NCBI GenBank assembly: GCA_026991215.1 | Contig: JALXBY010000058.1 | Location: 1 to 7,921, forward strand | Length of the DNA stretch: 7,921 bases | From: Anaerolineales bacterium | GTDB lineage: Bacteria > Chloroflexota > Anaerolineae > Anaerolineales > DRMV01 | Direction: 5' to 3' | Shown here: positions 6,515 to 7,921 of the stretch, in pieces | Layout of the letters: each line of letters starts with the position of its first letter | How positions within the stretch are numbered: position 1 is the stretch's first letter | The notes under the pieces: generated by a model | What the model was told of the DNA's origin: nothing | The model's database searches: none | The model's input: only the letters and a program-made list of their open reading frames with translations | Program-made: the position numbers and the translations under genes

Positions 6515-7855
6515 ATGCGGTTACGCGAAATACATGTGAAAGGTTTTCGTTCTTTGCGAGATGTACGGCTTCAATTTCAAGATAGACTCACTATTCTGAT
6601 AGGCGAAAATAATACTGGAAAAACAGCTCTCCTTGATATTATTGATTTAGTTCTAAATTCTTGTGATCCACAAGTAGCAAGTACAATTCCTGTAGACGAA
6701 GACAAAGTTATTCGCCAGCCAGATTTCGCAGATTATACTTGGGGAAACTCGGAAATAATTGTTTCTCTAACTTTTGAGAAACAAAAAGGGGATGAATTCG
6801 AAGAAGAAGCTTTCAAAGTATATTATAGACAAAATCAAGAGCCTATTTTCTATCAAGGATGGTGGGGCAAAATCGAAAAAGTTTATATATTAGACAATAT
6901 CGGATGGACACGTTACAATAAGAAAAATATTAGACGCCCTGCACAAGATGATGATATTGAATGGGAACGATTGAAAATAATTCCAGACACATTTGATGAC
7001 CCCGATGTACGATGCCGTTTGTTAGCAGATTATGTGGACACCACTGTATATTACTTCCGCCCACCTTACTTACAACATTTACAGCGTGCTCTTTTTGAGT
7101 GGATCCACACCAACTTGCCAGAAGAGGAAGAAATTATTGCTATTTGGCAACGTTTGCAAGAACTTTTACAACACCATATTCAATCACTCCTCGATCAATC
7201 TGGCCTGCTGGAACATTTGCAATCGTTATTACGTGGCACTTCTATTGAGTTTAAGCCAAAATTTTTAAGTTATAATAATCTGCTCCAAGAAGGCATTTGG
7301 TTATTCGACCGTACACCTTTATCCAAAATGGGTAAAGGTGTACAACAACTTATCGCACTGGGTATTATTGAATGGCTAATCCAGCAAGTACATACAGATG
7401 TCCTATTGCTTTTAGATGAACCTGATGCTTTCCTACATTTTGAAGCACAACGATATTTCTTCCGCAAGCTAAAAGAAATGGTGCTTTCTTACCCCTTTTT
7501 ACAGATTATCATGACCACCCACTCTGTTGTAATGATTGACGCGGCCGATATTCGTCAAATTGTACGTTTTTCTAAAGACAAAGGTGAGACTAAGATCCGA
7601 TACATTACAACCTCTGAAGAAGAGGAAGTTCATGAGTTTCTATCCCATATCGCCTCATTGCTGGGTATTACAAATTCTTCCTTGCTATATCAACGATGCT
7701 TTATAGTTGTAGAGGGTGAAACGGAACGAGTTTTTCTTTCACTTTTATACAAAAAGCTGTATGGTCACTCTTTACAAGAAGACGGTCTTGTTATGGGTGC
7801 ATGCAAATGTTGCCGAAGGGGGAAAGAAAAAGAGAGGCTCCTGACCGTGGTATAA
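6515..7855 (+). CDS. OLD-family AAA ATPase/TOPRIM nuclease, C-terminus truncated
   Basis: Member of the OLD (overcoming lysogenization defect) group: an ABC/SMC-like ATPase joined to a TOPRIM nuclease, often found in phage defence. Seen: an N-terminal strand with FRSL, Walker A GENNTGKT (30-37), a long insert, a signature-like KMGKGVQQ (271-278), Walker B LLLLLDEP (D301, E302), switch histidine H336 in TTHS, and the start of TOPRIM, VVEGETE (E400). After about Met427 the family pattern stops and the last 19 residues are read from unrelated sequence, so the later TOPRIM acidic residues are missing and nuclease activity is probably lost. It is likely a pseudogene broken by the element starting near 7796. 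Start: AGGAGG seven bases upstream of ATG 6515. Codon use is AT-rich, unlike all genes to the left, which points to transfer. The subtype (for example Gabija GajA) cannot be decided. Confidence 0.85.
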   Translation: MRLREIHVKGFRSLRDVRLQFQDRLTILIGENNTGKTALLDIIDLVLNSCDPQVASTIPVDEDKVIRQPDFADYTWGNSEIIVSLTFEKQKGDEFEEEAFKVYYRQNQEPIFYQGWWGKIEKVYILDNIGWTRYNKKNIRRPAQDDDIEWERLKIIPDTFDDPDVRCRLLADYVDTTVYYFRPPYLQHLQRALFEWIHTNLPEEEEIIAIWQRLQELLQHHIQSLLDQSGLLEHLQSLLRGTSIEFKPKFLSYNNLLQEGIWLFDRTPLSKMGKGVQQLIALGIIEWLIQQVHTDVLLLLDEPDAFLHFEAQRYFFRKLKEMVLSYPFLQIIMTTHSVVMIDAADIRQIVRFSKDKGETKIRYITTSEEEEVHEFLSHIASLLGITNSSLLYQRCFIVVEGETERVFLSLLYKKLYGHSLQEDGLVMGACKCCRRGKEKERLLTVV

Positions 7856-7885
7856 AGCCACAAATCCCATCACAAGGAGCCTCTC
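7832..7885 (+). repeat. 11-bp inverted repeat covering a ribosome binding site
   Basis: GAGAGGCTCCT (7832-7842) and AGGAGCCTCTC (7875-7885) are perfect inverted copies with a 32-nt loop. The loop contains a small GTGG/CCAC hairpin (7847-7861). The 3' arm includes most of the AAGGAG ribosome binding site (7874-7879) of the ORF at 7888. No T-run follows, so it is not a terminator. In a transcript that contains both arms, the ribosome binding site would be buried in the stem. Confidence 0.75.
7848..7856 (+). promoter_or_regulatory. Candidate internal promoter of the element (extended -10)
   Basis: TGG followed by TATAAA (7851-7856) is an extended -10 motif inside the loop of the inverted repeat. 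A transcript from it would begin near 7863, after the 5' arm and before the 3' arm, leaving the ribosome binding site free. No clear -35 box was found. Confidence 0.4.
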
Positions 7886-7887
7886 AG

Positions 7888-7921
7888 ATGCAGTTTAGCA
7901 TAGAAGCGTTGGAACGTGCGG
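7888..7921 (+). CDS. Start of an ORF, probably a transposase (partial)
   Basis: An ATG at 7888 lies eight bases after AAGGAG and opens a frame reading MQFSIEALERA before the window ends. Eleven residues are too few to identify a family. Its place just inside a sequence that interrupts the OLD-family gene suggests a transposase. It runs in the same direction as the interrupted gene, so it could receive read-through transcription. Confidence 0.45.
   Translation, partial: MQFSIEALERA

Larger units (their letters stand above)
7796..7921 (+). mobile_element. Probable insertion sequence, left end (partial)
   Basis: At about 7796 the OLD-family coding pattern ends abruptly. What follows has mixed composition and contains a strong inverted repeat, an extended -10 motif, a ribosome binding site and a new ATG running off the window. 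This is the layout of the upstream end of a transposable element inserted in the gene. The exact boundary is inferred from where family similarity stops. The other end, terminal repeats and target duplication are not in view, and the IS family was not recognised. Confidence 0.6.

Noticed and set aside
6515..7921. Complete Gabija or other named defence system
   Set aside because: Only a truncated OLD-family protein is present. No partner helicase or effector is in the window, so no system can be named.

Overview
The window looks like the chromosome of a GC-rich, probably thermophilic bacterium. The 5' part of its 16S rRNA resembles Chloroflexota (Anaerolineae-like) sequences as I remember them; no search was run. 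Most of the window is very GC-rich (sampled line 4681-4740: 43 of 60 bases G/C), but from about 6461 the composition drops sharply (line 6601-6660: 18 of 60), which marks an acquired segment.

Left part, minus strand (1-3551): the 5' end of a 16S rRNA gene with its leader and a consensus rRNA promoter. Upstream of that are a Rho-independent terminator and alaS (alanyl-tRNA synthetase). The gap upstream of alaS carries nine in-phase 7-bp repeats.

Middle, minus strand (3552-5672): a two-gene isoprenoid operon. fni (type 2 isopentenyl-diphosphate isomerase) is followed 26 nt later by a short-chain trans-prenyl diphosphate synthase, probably a geranylgeranyl-type enzyme. The isomerase supplies DMAPP from IPP and the synthase condenses them. 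The operon has a good sigma-70-type promoter whose spacer holds a centred perfect palindrome. acpP (acyl carrier protein) is divergent to it, on the plus strand, and ends at a strong terminator. A small four-helix membrane protein of unknown function follows.

Right part, plus strand (6461-7921): an AT-rich gene for an OLD-family AAA ATPase/TOPRIM nuclease with its own extended -10 promoter. It loses its reading frame early in the TOPRIM domain, where a different sequence begins at about 7796. That sequence looks like the left end of an insertion sequence. It has an 11-bp inverted repeat whose 3' arm covers the ribosome binding site of a new ORF that runs off the window. An extended -10 motif lies in the loop. 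This layout would allow translation from the element's own promoter while blocking it on read-through transcripts from the nuclease gene.

The nuclease fragment is the only candidate defence component seen. No complete new multi-gene system can be supported from this window.
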